Both the position numbers and the translations under genes were made by a program. Below, one piece after another: positions 10,658-22,018 of a DNA stretch of 39,847 nt (position 1 is the first letter of the stretch; every line of letters starts with the position of its first letter). Where the stretch lies: assembly GCA_000447185.1 (NCBI GenBank), contig KE647154.1, positions 1 through 39,847 of the forward strand, given 5' to 3'. The DNA comes from Vairimorpha apis BRL 01 (lineage: Eukaryota; Microsporidia; Nosematidae). The notes beneath the pieces were generated by a model, which worked only from the letters and a program-made list of their open reading frames with translations, made no database searches and was not told the origin of the DNA.

Positions 10658-11254
10658 ATGAAAGCTGGTTGTTCAGTTTTTGTAGGAAATATAGATTTTA
10701 ATGTTTCAGAAGAAGAGTTAATAGCTGAACTTAGTGCTGTTGGTAAAGTAGTAAGTTTTAAATTAATGATTGATAAAAATACAAATAGATCTAAAGGATT
10801 TGGTTTTTGTGAATATGAATCGCCAATTATAGCAGAAAAAGCTATTAAACATTTAAATATTTCATTTAATAATAGACCTGTTGTTATTAATTATGCTGAG
10901 AAAGATACTCCACAAGAAATAAAGGAAGAAAACGTTCCTTTAGATATAAATAATATAATAAATGTTCTTAATAATATGGATAAGGACAATTTGAAAGAAG
11001 TTTTACTTTATCTTAAAAGTCTAGCAATTGATCAACCTTCATATTTTAAAGAAATTATGTCAAAAAATAATAATCTTATTTATGCACTTATTTATTCTTT
11101 AAAAATTCTAAAACTTGTCGATGATAATATTTTAAATGATTTTATTAAAAAAAGTTTTAATGTTGACGATAATAAGATGCAAATTATGGAGAGAATTCGT
11201 CAACTAAGCAACGAAGAACTTGATACATTTCCTAAAAGTGTTAAAGAAAAATAA
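10658..11254 (+). CDS. RNA15: Cleavage stimulation factor 64 kDa subunit (CstF-64 / Rna15)
   Basis: This is an mRNA 3'-end processing factor that binds U- or GU-rich RNA downstream of the cleavage site. The 198-residue protein has an RRM at about 5-82, with RNP2-like VFVGNIDF (7-14) and RNP1 KGFGFCEY (46-53). A hinge region follows at about 104-157, including FKEIMSKNNNLIYALIYSLK, which matches the CstF-64 hinge that contacts CstF-77. The C-terminal helical motif IMERIRQLSNEELDTF (176-191) matches the Pcf11-binding end domain. The long Pro/Gly-rich linker of larger homologues is absent, giving a minimal version. The ATG is immediately preceded by TTACCC. The combination of all three regions makes the assignment specific rather than a generic RRM call. 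Confidence 0.82.
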   Translation: MKAGCSVFVGNIDFNVSEEELIAELSAVGKVVSFKLMIDKNTNRSKGFGFCEYESPIIAEKAIKHLNISFNNRPVVINYAEKDTPQEIKEENVPLDINNIINVLNNMDKDNLKEVLLYLKSLAIDQPSYFKEIMSKNNNLIYALIYSLKILKLVDDNILNDFIKKSFNVDDNKMQIMERIRQLSNEELDTFPKSVKEK

Positions 11255-11397
11255 AAAAATTTAGAGATTTGACTATGACGCAGAAAGAAAAATAAATAAT
11301 ATGTTTGTTAATTTTTAAATTATAGTTTTTAATTTTTTTTTAAAAAAGAGAATTTTTAAATAAAATATATTCTTTAAAAGAAAATAGAATGAAATTT

Positions 11398-12882
11398 TTA
11401 TTTCATTTTTATATTGGTTTGTTTTGTATATTTTGTGAAACACAATAAAAATAATCCAATAAGCATACCAAGTCCCAATATATAATATCTCTTGTATGTT
11501 TTTAAACGAGGATATAATTCTAACTTACCTTTTTCATATAATTTTAAAGTTTCCATAGCTTTTTCGTGAAAATTTGTTTTTGACAATGTAAATTTTTTAT
11601 TTCTAAATAACTTTTTTACTGGGTCATACATGATTAATGAAGGTACTGGAAGATTAGGTAAGAGTGTTGGAATAAAATTAGGATAAATTGAAGTATCAAG
11701 AGATGCAAATAATAAATCTATATACGGACTTCCTAAATGTCTATCTGCTGAAAAGTGATTAAATTCTGTCAATAATTCTTCTCCTTGTGTCAACAATATC
11801 ATTGCAGGTTTAAAGCCATTAAAAATAGAGCTAAATGTTGAATTTCTAATTTCTGTTACATATTTAAAGTGAGTATGAAATATCCATGCAGCAACCTCAT
11901 CTTCATTAGAAATATCACCTCTGTATTCATAAAAGCGACCATTTTTGTAAACTCCAAATTTTATTATATTATCTATGCTATCGTGATCTTTTGATGATGT
12001 TGGATGGATTGCGGCTATATCAAATAATTTTTTGTCATCAGTTTTAAATATTTTTGCTTTATATTTATATTTATGAGCATATTCAGCAAAATATTGGTTA
12101 GCAACTATTAAATCATTGTAAAACACTAAATATAACGGCTCTCCAAAATCAAGTAAAGAAGCTTGTAATTTAAATTCTTCAAATTTAAGATTTTTAAAAC
12201 TTGGTTCAATCAATTTATCACAAAATTTAGAAAAAGCATCCAAAGACAAGCTTTCAAGATAAGGAACAGAAAGTCCATTAAATATACCATAAAATGCAGG
12301 ATAGCTTTTTATATTAAGCTGTGTTATAAAATCTTTTGATTCATTGTAACTAATTTTAGCGAAATTTATTTTTTCTCCATATATTTTTTGAAGCTGCAAC
12401 ATTAAATTTTCGAATGGTGAAGAATCTTTATAATAAAAGTATATGATCCATGGACCGTCTAATCCTTGATACATTTCTGAGCTTGAAAGTTCATGCAATT
12501 TTTCTTCTTCAGCTTTTACAAAGTCTTTAAAAATTTCCTTATTAATGGATGTATGTGAAGTTATAAAATCTGTTAATTCAGTCCAAGTTTTATATCCTGT
12601 AAAACGAGCCACTTCTTTCCCAAAGTTTCTTAATATAGCTGTTGGATATGATTTAATCTCATTTTTATCGCATTCACAATCAGTACAGTCCACCTTTTGA
12701 ATCCTAAAATCAATTTCATTCCTTTCTATCCTATTGTCTAATTCTTGAAGTAAAGGATCAAGTTTCTGACAAGCAGGACACCATTTCTGATAATATTCTG
12801 TTAAAACCAACCCTTCTTCAATGATCCCGCATTGTTCAATTATAACTTGATATGAAATCAATAAGAATGAGAACATAAACAT
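11398..12882 (-). CDS. Membrane-anchored PDI/thioredoxin-family ER protein
   Basis: The 494-residue protein starts with a signal peptide (MFMFSFLLISYQVIIEQC) and has a thioredoxin domain with active site WCPAC at about 34-38. The conserved cis-proline segment SYPTAIL and the GYKTW region follow. Residues 130-440 hold further thioredoxin-like folds without an obvious CxxC. A hydrophobic helix near the C-terminus (YYILGLGMLIGLFLLCF) is followed by a lysine-rich cytosolic tail ending KMK, compatible with ER retention. The likely role is disulfide formation or isomerisation of secreted proteins in the ER. A second cysteine cluster, DCTDCEC, follows the active site and is shared with the small paralogue at 22019-22425. 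The frame opens at a TTG at 12897; I chose the first ATG at 12882. Unusually there is no C-triplet upstream. Confidence 0.75.
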   Translation of the reverse strand: MFMFSFLLISYQVIIEQCGIIEEGLVLTEYYQKWCPACQKLDPLLQELDNRIERNEIDFRIQKVDCTDCECDKNEIKSYPTAILRNFGKEVARFTGYKTWTELTDFITSHTSINKEIFKDFVKAEEEKLHELSSSEMYQGLDGPWIIYFYYKDSSPFENLMLQLQKIYGEKINFAKISYNESKDFITQLNIKSYPAFYGIFNGLSVPYLESLSLDAFSKFCDKLIEPSFKNLKFEEFKLQASLLDFGEPLYLVFYNDLIVANQYFAEYAHKYKYKAKIFKTDDKKLFDIAAIHPTSSKDHDSIDNIIKFGVYKNGRFYEYRGDISNEDEVAAWIFHTHFKYVTEIRNSTFSSIFNGFKPAMILLTQGEELLTEFNHFSADRHLGSPYIDLLFASLDTSIYPNFIPTLLPNLPVPSLIMYDPVKKLFRNKKFTLSKTNFHEKAMETLKLYEKGKLELYPRLKTYKRYYILGLGMLIGLFLLCFTKYTKQTNIKMK

Positions 12883-13454
12883 GTTTGTTGTTTGCAAATT
12901 TTAAATTTATATTAAAATTGTGTTTTGTTTCAAAATGTTTCAGAATTTTTAAAATTATAATTATGCTCTAAAAATGAATTTATAATAAAAATTATTAAAC
13001 TACTAAAAATACTCTAAAAAGTTTAAATTTAAAAACGTGTTTTAAATGTTTATAATTTTAAAAAGCTTTATTAATCTTTATTTAAAAATCTTTCAATTGT
13101 TTTAATTTTGATAATTTATTTTTTTTTTAAAAAAGTAAAATAAAATATATTTTTAAAAAATTCTAAAATAAAAGTATAGCAATATTAATTAAAAATTGTT
13201 TCGTATTTTAAATTTTAAACATTATTAATAAAATTTAATATTTATTTTAAAAATAGTGTTATTATATTCATATATTTTAAAAGTTTATCAAAATAATTAA
13301 CCTTATTTATAAAATAAATACATTTTTAAAATGTTTAAATGTATATTATTTATTTTAAATATGTGATTAAAACTATTTTTAAAATCATAAATAGTTTTAA
13401 AACATTTTTTATGTAAATAAAAAATCGTATATTAACTAGAATGAAAATTTTATT

Positions 13455-13522
13455 AAAAAATTTTAATATAACTANNNNNNNNNNNNNNNNNNNNTTTTAA
13501 TCAAAAAATTTTAATGTACCTA
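13455..13522. repeat. Near-identical direct repeats flanking the gap
   Basis: AAAAAATTTTAATATAACTA at 13455-13474 and AAAAAATTTTAATGTACCTA at 13503-13522 match at 18 of 20 positions and lie in direct orientation on either side of the Ns. In such A/T-rich DNA part of the match is expected by chance, but the shared CTA end and close spacing suggest a tandem repeat. Confidence 0.4.
13475..13494. other. Assembly gap (20 N)
   Basis: Exactly 20 Ns. The 20 bases ending at the left edge (13455-13474) and the 20 bases at 13503-13522 differ at only two positions, so the gap is probably a collapsed or unresolved tandem repeat rather than an arbitrary join. Confidence 0.9.
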
Positions 13523-14576
13523 AAAATTCTTGATTTTTTTTATTATATCAAACATAAAAAGTTGTTATATTAATTATACATAATAATAAATATATTTCTT
13601 ATACAATAAAATTATTAAAAATTTTAATTTTTGTTAAAATGTAATTATATATTAAATATTATTCAACATCAAAAAATATTGTTTTTTTTAAATTTCATGA
13701 TTTATTTATTTATAAAATATATGTTTTGATATTGATAGTTATTTATTCTCTTATTAATTAAAAGTATTAATAAATTTTATTCTTGTTTAATGAAACAAAA
13801 AAAAATCTGATTAGTTTTTATATTATAAGTATGTCAATTTTTTTATATATTTTTATTTTTAATGTTAAACAATATTATATATAAATTTATTAATTTAAGT
13901 TCAATTTTTAGCTAAAGTAAAAATTACTATATTTATTTATTTAATTTTAATGTATTTTAAATTAGTTATATTGTTTAACACCATATTAAGATTTTAATTA
14001 AATATTTATAGATTTTGTTTAATTATTTTATTAGAAACTTATTTTTGTAAAAAAAAGTATTTTTTAAAATATAAACAAAACATATTTTCTTTAACAAATT
14101 TATGTACTTAAACTTATCACTAGTATTTATTCGATTTTAATTGAAAATTATCTGTTTTGAAAAAATAATGCATTATAAATAAAAATTAATTTTTTCAAAT
14201 CGTCGTTAACAAAAAATTTGAAATTCATAATATTTATGAATTATATTAACTTCAATAAAATGATGTTTTTTTATTTCAAAATATTAAAGATTAATAAATA
14301 TTTACATTTTTTTATATTTACTGAAAAATAAATTTCTTTAATATAAATTATATAATTTATGGAAATTTTACATAAAATATTGTTTTTTATTGCATAATTT
14401 CTAAAATAAAATTTTTTAAAATTATTTTATATAATAAATTTATTTTTAGTGTATTTTCTTATGTGTTAATATAATTTCATCTATAATTTTAGATTAAAAT
14501 TTTATAATTGATGTAATAAATATTATTTAAACTTGAATTATTAAATTTTAGAAAGTAAAAAAATCTTAAAAATTAT

Positions 14577-15896
14577 TTATTTAATTTTTTCTTCTGTATC
14601 TTCGATTATATTTATAGGATATAAAGGTTTTTTGTACAAATAATTAAAAAGCATAGATAAAAATGTACCTACTAAAAGCCCGCTAAATGCATTGACAAAA
14701 AAACCCATTATACAAGAAACAATAATGATAACTAAATCTGAAATTGGTAATTGTCCAATTTGTTCTACAAAATTCGACATTACAAAACATATACCAAAAT
14801 ACATCGGTATAAAAGCTAATAAAATACGTGGTAATATTATTCTGGCCTTTGGACCAAGATAAAGCATCAAAATCATTGAAAAACCTGCTGTAATTGAATA
14901 AAACTTAGATGTTCCTCCAGATTTATTATAAATATATGACGTACAATTTATAAAATACGAAGGATATCCTAAAAAAGCTGTTATCAGATTTCCATAAGAT
15001 TGTGTTTTGAATTCATCGCTTAAATTAATAGATACATTCATTAAAGTAGAAAATCCAGGAACATTAACTGTTATATGAATAAGATTTGTGAAAATCATAC
15101 TAGCCATTTTTGGAATACATGCAATTAGAATGCTAAGTTTAAATTTTGAAAAATCTATAAATTTTGTAAAACCTTTCATTGACATATTTAAATCTTCAGC
15201 ATGTGGAATAAATAGATTTTCTCTCAAATAATTCATATTATAGCCTAAGGAAAAGAAAAATATATAAAATGACACAACAATCATAAATGAAAAAACTGGT
15301 AAGAAGAAAATATATCCTGAGAATTTTCTTTCGAGAAAATATGCTAAAATTATTAATACAATAGTAACAGCAAAACATAAATCTAAATTATAATTTGTAG
15401 TATTAATTCTTTCAATAACATAAATTTCATCTTTACCATCCCAAAATAATTTTAATCCTATACTAGATACAACACCATAAATTGCAGTTTTTGGTATAAA
15501 TTCAAAAATTTTACCAGCCTTGAATCTACCAAGAAGATATGAAATAAAAGAAAAAATTATAGTACTAATAAAAACAATAGCTAATGCATTGCTTACGGAT
15601 TCGGTAGAAGTAGATGTAAGTTTTTCACATTTTTCATGTATATCTCTTGTCATTGATGCAGCTTCATAAATTGGTCCACCACATATTCCTGCATTTATTT
15701 TTGAAAATCCTCCATAAATACATTGAGCTGCTACGAGCACAATTATATATATGGTCATATTAAAAGATTCAAGCCTATCACCATGTGAATTTTGTTTATA
15801 TATATTTGTGCCTACACTTAATAAATCTAACGTATTAAGTGTCCATAACACAAAAATAGATGAAATAACCGATATTAACACATTTTTTTGTTCCAT
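14577..15896 (-). CDS. SulP/SLC26-like anion transporter, copy 1 (no STAS domain)
   Basis: The 439-residue polytopic protein has about 10-12 membrane segments. It opens with the segment WTLNTLDLLSVGTNIY and has a GGPIYEAASM segment. The most conserved stretch is YGNLITAFLGYPSYFINCTS followed by NKSGGTSKFYSITAGFSMIL and LGPKARIILPRILLAFIPMY, which follows the pattern of the core of the SulP (SLC26) family, closest in style to fungal Ygr125w/Vsb1-type members. The cytosolic STAS domain found in most SulP proteins is absent; the protein ends about 15 residues after the last helix. Substrate cannot be told from sequence. The frame opens at an ATG at 15992, but I chose the ATG at 15896 because the sense strand reads CACCCCTTTTTATAATG. 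It is one of a tandem pair with the gene at 16932-18191. Confidence 0.72.
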   Translation of the reverse strand: MEQKNVLISVISSIFVLWTLNTLDLLSVGTNIYKQNSHGDRLESFNMTIYIIVLVAAQCIYGGFSKINAGICGGPIYEAASMTRDIHEKCEKLTSTSTESVSNALAIVFISTIIFSFISYLLGRFKAGKIFEFIPKTAIYGVVSSIGLKLFWDGKDEIYVIERINTTNYNLDLCFAVTIVLIILAYFLERKFSGYIFFLPVFSFMIVVSFYIFFFSLGYNMNYLRENLFIPHAEDLNMSMKGFTKFIDFSKFKLSILIACIPKMASMIFTNLIHITVNVPGFSTLMNVSINLSDEFKTQSYGNLITAFLGYPSYFINCTSYIYNKSGGTSKFYSITAGFSMILMLYLGPKARIILPRILLAFIPMYFGICFVMSNFVEQIGQLPISDLVIIIVSCIMGFFVNAFSGLLVGTFLSMLFNYLYKKPLYPINIIEDTEEKIK

Positions 15897-16931
15897 TATA
15901 AAAAGGGGTGCATTTTTTATATAACATAAATTAAAAAAGTTTTTGATAAAATTAATATTTTTAATAAATACTTTTTGTACTATCAAAACCATAAATGTAT
16001 GTATGATTTTTTATTAAAAAATTAAAAATTTTATATATAAAAATATGTATTAAATTTAAAATTTAATTTATTAAAGTTAAATATTCTAAAAACAATTTAA
16101 TTTATTTTTGTAATGCATTTAAATACTTATAATACTATTTAAAAAAAATATTATACTTTTAAATTAATTTTTTTAAATATGTTTTAAATTTTTATTATTT
16201 TTTAATCAAATTTTTTCAAAAAATCTAAAAATTAAAACTACTTTAAATTAAAATATTTTAAAAAAAATTAATAAAAAAAACTTATAAATTTTTATTTATA
16301 TGTAAACAAATTTCATAAAATCTAATGTTTTAAATGTAAAAATATATTTATTTTCTTAGTTTATAAATTTTTCAATTAATTTTTTTTTATTTTTAATATC
16401 GTATCCTTTTAAAATAAAGTTTTTTAAGATGTTGATTGTTGAGAATTAGGTATTTGTTTTAACAAACAAGTATTAATTAAAATAATTTAATTTGTTTATT
16501 AAAGCATATGAAATTTTTCATGTTATAAAAGAACGACAGCTTAAATATTTAGACAATATTTGATATTTATTTCCTAAAAATTTAAAAATATATTATTAAG
16601 AAAACAACTTAAATTTTTAAATAATTTCATTTTCGTAAAGTTATTTAAATAATAAGAAAAACACAATGCAAATTCAAACGTTATTTTTTCCAAAATAAAA
16701 ATATGTCAGTCGATGATTAAATTTAGATTTTTAACAATTTAGTTACTAAAAAAAGTAACGTTTTAAAATTTTACATTAAAAAAACGCAAATAAACATAGA
16801 ACAAAATTAATATTAACTAACAAATAATAATATAAATTAAAAAATAAAAAATTTAAACTTTCTTCTGCTAATAAACATTAATAAATATATAATTTAATTA
16901 AAATTTATTGATTATTTTTGTAAAATAATAA
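15897..16931. other. Gene-free spacer between the tandem transporter genes
   Basis: About 1.0 kb of A/T-rich DNA between the two same-strand SulP-like genes. No recognisable coding remnant or repeat of the duplicated unit is visible in it. Confidence 0.55.
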
Positions 16932-18191
16932 TTATACTTTTTTGTAATAATTTATAACTATACTAACTATAATACCAACAATTAATCCTCCTAATGTATT
17001 AAAAAAATATCCTACTATAGCTGAAATTAAAATTATAAAAAGTTGATGATATGGTAATATATTTAAAAAAATTATAAAATTTGAAAATATAAAACTAAAA
17101 CCAATATACATAGGTATAAAAGCCAATAATATACATGGTAAAATATTACGGGCTTTAGGTCCAAAATATAACATAAAAACAAGAGACAAACCAGCAGAAA
17201 TAGAGTAAAGTTTTGATGTGCCACCTGATTTATTAAAGAAAAATGAATGACAATTTATAAAATAGGTAGGATATCCAAAAAAAGCAGATATTAAATTTCC
17301 ATATGCTTGAACTTTAAACTCCTTGTTGATATTAGCATTTATATTCATAATATTGCAGAAAATAGGAATATTAACTGTTATATGTATTAAATTTGTAAAA
17401 ATAATATTAATCATATCTGGTATACATTTAATCATTATATTTGGTCTAAATGTAGAAAAATCTATAAATTTAGATATTGATTTATATGTTATATATGAAG
17501 AATCTGTTTGTGGTAAAAAATTATTATTTCTAAGCCAATTTATATCAAATCCTAAAGTAAAAAATATTATATAAAAAAAACACAAAATGCTGCAAGAAAA
17601 TGCGGGTAAGAAAAAAATAAATTTAGAAAACCTTGTTTCTAAATATATTGCTAAAAAAGCTAATGATATTGTTATAAACAAACATAAATCTAAAATAGCG
17701 TTCCGAGGAACTACGTAGATTTCTTTTGCGCTTTCTTTTATTAAGTTCACACCAATACTTGTCATTACTCCGTACAAAACATTTTTCGGAATATAATGAA
17801 GTAACTTTCCGAAATTAAATCGACCAAGTACATAAGAAACTAATGCAAAAAATAAAGTACTAATAAAAATAACCACAAATGTATTCGTTATAGATTCTGT
17901 GGAATTTTTTGTATAATTTTCACATATTTTCTGTATATTACTAGTTAAAGAAACTGATTCATAAATTGGACCTGCACAAATTCCTACTTTTAATGAAGAT
18001 AATCCACCATATATACACTGTGATATAATACAATTGACAATGTAAATAGTCATGTTAAATGATATTAAACTATCACCATGGGATTCGATACTATATAATT
18101 TAGTACCTATGCTTAATATATCTAATATAGTAAGTGTCCATAGTAAAAATGTAGATGATGCAAAAGCTGAAATTTTCTTATTAATCTTCAT
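16932..18191 (-). CDS. SulP/SLC26-like anion transporter, copy 2 (no STAS domain)
   Basis: This 419-residue protein is collinear with copy 1 along its whole length. Shared blocks include WTLTILDILSIGTKLYSIES, then GGLSSLKVGICAGPIYESVS, then YGNLISAFFGYPTYFINCHS and LGPKAR/FGPKARNILPCILLA-type ends. It too lacks a STAS domain and ends right after the last helix. The start at 18191 follows AGCCCTTTAATG. The two genes are on the same strand about 1 kb apart, so they arose by tandem duplication and then diverged; both frames are intact, implying that both are kept. Relative to copy 1 it lacks the charged C-terminal tail. The substrate is unknown; an inorganic anion or small metabolite is possible from the family only. 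Confidence 0.72.
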   Translation of the reverse strand: MKINKKISAFASSTFLLWTLTILDILSIGTKLYSIESHGDSLISFNMTIYIVNCIISQCIYGGLSSLKVGICAGPIYESVSLTSNIQKICENYTKNSTESITNTFVVIFISTLFFALVSYVLGRFNFGKLLHYIPKNVLYGVMTSIGVNLIKESAKEIYVVPRNAILDLCLFITISLAFLAIYLETRFSKFIFFLPAFSCSILCFFYIIFFTLGFDINWLRNNNFLPQTDSSYITYKSISKFIDFSTFRPNIMIKCIPDMINIIFTNLIHITVNIPIFCNIMNINANINKEFKVQAYGNLISAFFGYPTYFINCHSFFFNKSGGTSKLYSISAGLSLVFMLYFGPKARNILPCILLAFIPMYIGFSFIFSNFIIFLNILPYHQLFIILISAIVGYFFNTLGGLIVGIIVSIVINYYKKV

Positions 18192-19980
18192 TAAAGGGCT
18201 AAGTTTAAAGATTTTTGTATCATTTATAGCTAAATGTCATTATTTTTTCAAATTTAAATACTTAAAATAAAATAAACAATATTTCTTTTAATAATGTATT
18301 TTTATAATATATTGAGTTGTTTGATTTATCAAAAGGAGTAAAAATTTAATTAAAAATTAAATTATTTTATGATTTTAAAAATGAACATCAAATTACATTT
18401 ATAAAAAAATAATGTATATTTTTGGATATTGGTGATATATTAAATTGTAAATTTAATATTTTGTTTGTTCGAATAAATTTTTTTGTATGCAAATAAAAAT
18501 AGATTTTTTTTAATTGCTTCTAATGATGTATTTTTTTTTATTTTAAAAAATGAGTATTGTAATTTTTTAATGATATTTTTTTACATAAATTTTAATATAT
18601 AATTTAAATAAAGTATTTTTAATTAATTGTACTATATTCTTGTAAGATTGACATTATTACATTTTAATAAGAATAATGTAAAAGTTTATTATAAGCATCT
18701 ATAACAATTTGTAATTTCAATACTTTTTTTACAAAAAAATTAGTTTGTATAATAGTTTTAAAATTATAAATTTTGTAGATAAATACCATTGATAAAATTT
18801 TACTACTTATTTTAATATATTTATTTAATTTTTTTATGTTTTTACCAACAATATAAAAAAATGTATTATTTTATGGTTAAGAAATTTATCATAAAAAAAA
18901 CATCAGATAATTTTAAAAATAATTTATTTAACATGAAGAAGTTATTTTTACAAATTTTTATTCATTTATATCATAAATTAAAATCTTAAATAAAACATAA
19001 TACAATAAAAATGATTTATAAAATAGTAAGATTCATATTATTTATTGATATTAAATATTTAAATTTTTGTTAGAATTAATCAATAATACTACAATTGTAA
19101 TTCATTTTATTACAAAATTAAAGAATAAATGAGATTGAATTATTTTCTAAGTTTTTTTTTAAATAACGATTTTTATTATTGAAGTATTTTAAAACGAGCA
19201 TTTTAAATAGTACTATAAAATTTATTAATTTTAAATTTCAAAGTTTCGTACAATATAATTTTAAAAAAATTTATTTATTAAGTAAATTTAATATTTTAAA
19301 TATTAGCAATTTTTTATTTAATGAAATATTTTTTTTTATCTTAAAAAAAATTGTTTTATTATTTATAAAAATATATTTTATAAATTTGTAATAATTTTAA
19401 ATAAATTAAAAGTTTTAATATAAAATATATTAAGTAAAACATTTATGACATTTAATTAAAAATCAAAAGATAAAATTTTGAAGAAAAATTTGAATTTGAA
19501 TTGTTTATAATTTTTTAAAATAAAAATTCATTAACAATTTTATAAATTTTTAAATATTTTTATTTTAAATAATATAACTTATTATAAAACAAATTAAAAA
19601 GTAATTATCTACAAATGTTATAATAAATTAAAAAATGAAAATTGAATTTAAAAGGGATTATTCTTTTATTCTTTTTTTTATTTTTCATTGATGAATTAAA
19701 AATATAGAAAAAACTTTTTATAAAATATTTTTTAATAAATTATTTTTATAATAATTTTAAATGTCTAAATTATTTATTATTTAATATATATTTAAAAACA
19801 ATTTAATTTGAAATATAATTATATTAAATTTTAATTTAAAGATTAAAAATTTAATTTTTTATAGTACTACATTTATTGTAAATCTTTATATTAATGTTGA
19901 ATTTTAAAATCTAAATAAAAATGGTATCTAAAATACATGAAAAAATCTTGTTATTTTATTGATTTAAAATTGTAAGCCTC
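18192..19980. other. Long gene-free A/T-rich region
   Basis: About 1.8 kb with no supportable gene. A 70-codon open frame at 19179-19391 is made almost only of Phe, Ile, Leu, Lys and Asn and has no start signal, so I do not call it. Confidence 0.6.
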
Positions 19981-20685
19981 ATGTTAGAAAATGAATTAAA
20001 TGAAGAACGAAATTTTATTAAAGAAATGTTTCCTCATCTTAATGATGAAATTATAAATCGTTTGTTTTTATCATCAAAAGATATAAACATTGTAATTACA
20101 AAAATTTTAGATAATAATTATGACGGTTTGTATTTAAATTTAAAAGATCTTACTGTTAATCAAATACATCAAAACATACATAAAAAGAATTTCTTTTATC
20201 CAGAATTATTTAATAATTCATTTATAGATGTAAAAGAAGGAGATAAAAATCATGATTATGTGATAAATTTATACGAAAAAATTAAATATTTTAAAAATAA
20301 AAGTTGTATTTGTAAAGATAAGAGATTGGCTCAATTTTATCAACAAGAAATTGAAAAATTACATTTAGAGATAGATAAAAGAAATAGAAAAAGAGTACTA
20401 GCTGTATTAAAAAACACATTAAAAAAACCGGAGATGCTCGACTTACATGGACTTTATACTAAAGAAGCTTTAATGTTTATCAGTGATTATATTACATTTT
20501 TTAAACCATTGGAAATTAATTTAGTTACCGGACGTGAAGGACATTCAAATTCTTTAAGACCATCAGTTATAGCATATTTAAAACAACATAATTATAAAGT
20601 TGTAATGGATGATTCTCCATGTGTTAAAGGAACTAAAAAGAAAAATTCAGATTTTAATATAAAAATAATAAAATCTAAATTTTGA
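19981..20685 (+). CDS. CUE2: CUE + Smr domain protein, Cue2-like (no-go decay endonuclease candidate)
   Basis: The 234-residue protein has an N-terminal CUE-like helical domain (about 8-45, with EMFPHLNDEIINRLF around the typical MFP motif). A basic helical linker includes DKRLAQFYQQEIEKLHLEID. A C-terminal Smr domain (about 150-234) carries DLHG at 154-157 and TGREGHS at 183-189, then LRPSVIAYLKQHNYKVVMDD. The pairing of CUE and Smr is that of yeast Cue2 and animal N4BP2, which cleave mRNA on collided ribosomes; in Smr nucleases the DxH of DLHG is functionally important. Cue2 is longer and has two CUE domains, so this is a minimal form. GCCTC directly precedes the ATG, a weak variant of the start signal. 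The assignment to Cue2 itself is inference; the domain calls are good. Confidence 0.68.
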   Translation: MLENELNEERNFIKEMFPHLNDEIINRLFLSSKDINIVITKILDNNYDGLYLNLKDLTVNQIHQNIHKKNFFYPELFNNSFIDVKEGDKNHDYVINLYEKIKYFKNKSCICKDKRLAQFYQQEIEKLHLEIDKRNRKRVLAVLKNTLKKPEMLDLHGLYTKEALMFISDYITFFKPLEINLVTGREGHSNSLRPSVIAYLKQHNYKVVMDDSPCVKGTKKKNSDFNIKIIKSKF

Positions 20686-22018
20686 TTTTTCAACAACAAC
20701 AGTAAAATTATTTTAATTTTGAATATAATAATTATTTTATATATTATTTAATATAGAATGCCTGACTAATAGAAATTATTAAATTAAAATTAAAATAATT
20801 AGTTTATATATTAGCTTTAATATGTTAACATCTAAATACAAAAAAATACAAATCTTTATTATAAATATTGAAATAAATTAAAAAATTATTATTAAATTTA
20901 ACTTAAATCAATATTATATCTAATTAAAAAAAAAATATGTTATTAATTTTCTAAATTTTTTATTTGAAAAAATTAGAAATGTTTATTTTTGAATAATTTG
21001 TAATGTTTTTTTATAAGTATAAAATTAACTTGGTAATTATTATTATGTAAATTAGATTTAAATTTATTTTTTAAAAACAAAAAAATTTTTAATTTATAAA
21101 AAAATACAACAATGGCAAAAATAAATATAAATCGTTTTATTTTGTACGAGTATTATGAATTTTATTAACAAAAAATTATATTTACAATTTAACATAACTA
21201 AATTTTTATACTAAATAATATATGAACTTATTATTTTTTTTCTATTTTTTAAATATATTTTAAAAATTTGAACAAATTAAATTTATAATAAAAATTTTAA
21301 AATCAAGTATAAAAAAATAATTTTTTATTTTTCTAATAAAATATACTTTTTATTGTTTTAACATATAATTATTAACAAATTATAGTTATTAAATTTAAAA
21401 CTTAAATAATAATTTAAATATTAAAATTTTAAATAGTATATTTCTAATTAATTATGGAAATCAATTTTAAATATTTAATCATAATTACATTTTGGTTATC
21501 AAATATATGTAACGGTTTTATTTTTTACATGTTTAAAAAAAGATATGTTAATTTTAAACAAATAAACGTTTTAAAAATATATTAATTTACTTTAGTTATG
21601 CAACATTAAGCAATAAACATATAGAATAATTATTATATTTTTTGATATTTATATATTTATTAAAAATGATTTTTATTTTATGATAATTTTATACAGTGTG
21701 CTGATTAAAATGAAAATTATCGTTAAAAAAATCAAATCTCTGATATTTTTTATAATACAGTTATTTATTTATTTATTTAAACATGTATTATTTTGTTTTT
21801 GATTAAAATTTTACCTTTTAATGCAATTGAAATTTATAACTAAAATTTTAATATTTTTGTGTATTATTATCAAATTGTTAAACATTTTTAAAACTAAATA
21901 AAAAAGTAAAATTTTTAATATTTATATTTTTTATATATTAAACAAAAATTAAATATGTTTTATAATAATATTTAGAAATAAAAAAACAATATAAATAATA
22001 TATTTAATAATATTAATA
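20686..22018. other. Gene-free A/T-rich DNA
   Basis: About 1.3 kb of A/T-rich DNA with no supportable feature. Confidence 0.6.

Larger units (their letters stand above)
12883..14576. other. Gene-free A/T-rich region containing the assembly gap
   Basis: About 1.7 kb of A/T-rich DNA with no supportable gene. It contains the run of Ns described separately. Confidence 0.6.

Noticed and set aside
17323..17574. Plus-strand frames within SulP copy 2 (also 18052-18270)
   Set aside because: Antisense shadows of the transporter with no start signal.
19179..19391. 70-codon plus-strand frame in the region after SulP copy 2
   Set aside because: Amino-acid composition is what random A/T-rich DNA gives, and no start signal is present.
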